DNA of 64,000 nt from an uncultured Clostridia bacterium (GTDB taxonomy: Bacteria; Bacillota; Clostridia; Oscillospirales; Ruminococcaceae): assembly GCA_947089135.1 (NCBI GenBank), contig CAMUJF010000001.1, forward strand, positions 194,173 through 258,172, in the 5' to 3' direction. Position numbers and translations under genes: made by a program. The stretch's first letter is position 1. Every line of letters begins with the position of its first letter. The notes under the pieces are model-generated. The model saw only the letters and a program-made list of their open reading frames with translations. It was not told where the DNA came from and ran no database searches. This document shows positions 62,311 to 64,000 of the stretch, one piece after another.

Positions 62311-63519
62311 TTACACGGCGTAATCGGAGGGTTTATCCGCCGGAGCGGTATCGTCAGGCTCGCCGCGGTAAAGCAGCTTCATTACGACGGGAGTTATAAT
62401 AGATGAACATATTATCAGCAGGATGACCGAAGTAAAAAACACCGGCTCCATAAGCCCTACGGCAAGACCTTTCTGTGCCACTATCAGAGCCACCTCCCCG
62501 CGTGTCATCATACCAACGCCGATCTTGAAGCAGTCTCTGCCTTTGTAGCCGAACAGACGGGATATCCCTCCGCAGCCGATGATCTTTGTGATCAGAGCCA
62601 CAAGCACGAAACATACCGAGAAAAGCAGAAGAGAGGCGGTAAGTCCCGAAAATTCCGTTTTAAGACCGATGCTTGCAAAGAAAACGGGTCCGAATATCAT
62701 ATAGGAGCTTATATCCATTTTTTCGGCTATGTACTCCGAGTCGCGCAGGTTGCAGAGAATTATTCCCGCTACATACGCGCCTGTGATATCGGCTATGCCG
62801 AAATATTTTTCAGCCGCATACGCCATTGCGAAGCAAAGGCACAGTCCCAGTATCGGTATGCGTCTTTGGTGAAAGTACCGCTTATCGATCATCTTGAATA
62901 CCTTATATATGATAAATCCGACAACGAGAGCAAAGGCGAAGAACAGAACGGTGTTTATAACCACTTGCAGAGAGTTGGATTCGGGACTCTTGAAGCCTAT
63001 AACAAAGGTAAGCACTATAATTCCGATAACGTCGTCAATGATCGCCGCACTCATGATGACTGTGCCCACTTTACTTTTGAGCTTGCCAAGCTCACGAAGC
63101 GTTTGTACGGTTATTCCCACAGATGTGGCGGTCATTATCACGCCTGTAAAAATTGCTTTGTAGAACATATCCGAGCCTGCCGGAGAAAATCCGTAAAAGC
63201 AGGAATACAGAAGATATCCTCCGAAAAGGGGTACCGCAACGCCCATGCAGGCTATAACGAGAGCCACAGGTCCCGTGTGGAGAAGCTCCTTAAGGTCGGT
63301 CTCAAGTCCTGCGTAAAACATAAGCAGGAGCACGCCTATTTCCGCAAGCTGGGCTATAAAGTCGGACTGTCCCACCAGTCCCAGAACCGAGGGACCTATT
63401 ATAAGTCCCGCCACGATCTCGCCCACTACCTGCGGAGCTTTCAGCTTTTTCGCCAGCAGACCGAAAAGCTTTGCAAAAAGGATTATTATTGCCAGATCCC
63501 TGAAAACTTCAATTTTCAT
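62311..63519 (-). CDS. CPA2-family cation:proton antiporter
   Basis: 402 residues with about 12 membrane segments. Monovalent cation/proton antiporter-2 features: KAPQVVGEIVAGLIIGPSVLG, GVLLLMFYAGLETDL, TATSVGITVQTLRELG, and the double-Asp ion site AAIIDDVIGI; also MMTRGEVALIVAQKG near the end. No cytoplasmic RCK/TrkA domain is attached, as in NapA/KefB-like core proteins. Ion preference (Na or K) cannot be decided. It ends shortly before the distal minus-strand promoter. Confidence 0.92.
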   Translation of the reverse strand: MKIEVFRDLAIIILFAKLFGLLAKKLKAPQVVGEIVAGLIIGPSVLGLVGQSDFIAQLAEIGVLLLMFYAGLETDLKELLHTGPVALVIACMGVAVPLFGGYLLYSCFYGFSPAGSDMFYKAIFTGVIMTATSVGITVQTLRELGKLKSKVGTVIMSAAIIDDVIGIIVLTFVIGFKSPESNSLQVVINTVLFFAFALVVGFIIYKVFKMIDKRYFHQRRIPILGLCLCFAMAYAAEKYFGIADITGAYVAGIILCNLRDSEYIAEKMDISSYMIFGPVFFASIGLKTEFSGLTASLLLFSVCFVLVALITKIIGCGGISRLFGYKGRDCFKIGVGMMTRGEVALIVAQKGLAVGLMEPVFFTSVILLIICSSIITPVVMKLLYRGEPDDTAPADKPSDYAV

Positions 63520-63793
63520 AAATTCACCCTCAAATCAAGCATTACTGCACATATTACTATAGTACTTTGCGGAGCAAACCGTCCGCATGAACCCAACGCA
63601 CTTTATTATATACCTGCTTTTTCGCAAAATCAACATAAATTTTGTTACTTTTTTGCTGTGTGAATTTTTTGTTTGCAAGTAATATTTTTCAGCAAATTAA
63701 TGTATAATTCGGTATATTTTGTGCATAATTTATACAGGTCGCAGTAAATACAGCATAACTTGTTGTGCATTGCTACAAATCGGAAAATTTCCC
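63520..63793. other. Intergenic region between antiporter and rRNA promoters
   Basis: AT-rich; no supported ORF on either strand. A minus-strand antiporter promoter is expected here but no good consensus was identified. Confidence 0.5.
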
Positions 63794-63822
63794 TTGACAA
63801 ATGGATCGAATCGTAGTATACT
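63794..63822 (+). promoter_or_regulatory. Probable rRNA operon promoter P1
   Basis: TTGACA (63794-63799), 17-base spacer, TATACT (63817-63822), followed about 70 bases later by a second strong promoter, the usual tandem layout of rrn operons. Confidence 0.72.
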
Positions 63823-63889
63823 AAATAAGCTGACTCGCGGAGAGGCGGACAAGCACTGAAGAAAAAGTTGAAATTTTTTAAAAAAGTAC

Positions 63890-63918
63890 TTGACAAACCG
63901 AAATGCTTGTGATATAAT
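63890..63918 (+). promoter_or_regulatory. Probable rRNA operon promoter P2
   Basis: TTGACA (63890-63895), 17-base spacer, TATAAT (63913-63918), perfect consensus. The preceding A/T-rich stretch (GAAATTTTTTAAAAAAGT) resembles an UP element. Confidence 0.82.
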
Positions 63919-63924
63919 AGATAA

Positions 63925-64000
63925 GCATTCCGCCAAGGAAGCGTTTGGAATCTTGAAAATTGAACAACAAACGAACCTGAAAAAGAAGGAAACCCTGAAA
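63925..64000 (+). other. Probable rRNA operon leader (partial)
   Basis: The sequence after P2 contains CTTGAAAATTGAACAACAAA, a phrase typical of Clostridia rRNA leaders and spacers, and no ORF. The 16S gene itself would lie beyond the window. This is inferred from promoter tandem and this phrase. Confidence 0.55.

Noticed and set aside
1..64000. CRISPR arrays, tRNA genes, complete insertion sequences or prophage genes
   Set aside because: Looked for across the window; no regularly spaced repeats, tRNA-like cloverleaf, transposase or phage protein was recognised.

Overview
The window looks like a chromosomal segment from a motile, anaerobic Clostridia of the Oscillospiraceae/Ruminococcus type. 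This is an inference. It rests on the single long flagellar/chemotaxis supercluster with a FliY-type switch protein and CheC/CheD, GTP-type PEP carboxykinase, lipoprotein-anchored GH5 glycosidase, type I pullulanase, DUF975 and permease-prefix membrane proteins, strong AGGAGG ribosome binding sites and many TTGACA-17-TATAAT promoters. No phage or plasmid backbone, tRNA gene or CRISPR array was seen. The last ~200 bases look like the promoter and leader of an rRNA operon whose 16S gene would lie outside the window.

Layout. (1) 1-9.7 kb: end of a truncated effector-binding regulator, an AAC(3)-family acetyltransferase, a small minus-strand gene, a minus-strand pair (duplicated DxDGDG lipoprotein, then GH5 glycosidase), then pullulanase, purine nucleoside phosphorylase and a membrane metallophosphoesterase on the plus strand, and two tandem ribbon-helix-helix proteins. 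(2) 9.7-26.6 kb: a nearly complete arginine pathway in one orientation (argG, argH, argC, argJ, argB, argD, argF). It is repeatedly interrupted by unrelated genes: two lipoproteins, hicAB, a YjbR protein, a zinc-finger protein, a Fic-like protein with an altered active site, a membrane lipase and a 321-bp MITE-like element. (3) 26.9-54.5 kb: flagellar genes flgBC-fliEFGHIJK-flgD-flg_new-flgE-flbD-motAB-fliM-fliY-cheY-fliOPQR-flhBA-fliA-flgF-flgG-cheC-cheD, framed by a sigma-A-like promoter and a terminator. fliL, flhF, flhG, cheA, cheB and cheW are absent from the cluster. FliH and FlgD carry long non-canonical extensions. (4) 54.5-64 kb: a solitary MazF, a PadR regulator with a membrane protein that fuses a permease-prefix domain to a SEDS-like domain, pckG, metG, a DUF3592-like protein, a CPA2 antiporter and the rRNA promoters.

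The most interesting locus is at 58,994-59,320, between pckG and metG: a 37-residue hydrophobic peptide gene whose mRNA leader can fold over its own ribosome binding site. It faces a convergent, consensus-promoter-driven antisense transcript, with direct repeats and a shared bidirectional terminator. This is the architecture of Fst/par-type type I toxin-antitoxin modules. Second is the MITE-like element at 22,479-22,799, with terminal inverted repeats, a 5-bp target duplication and an interior made almost entirely of hairpins. A third non-coding unit, at 61,918-62,269, has two consensus promoters and a terminator but no credible ORF.
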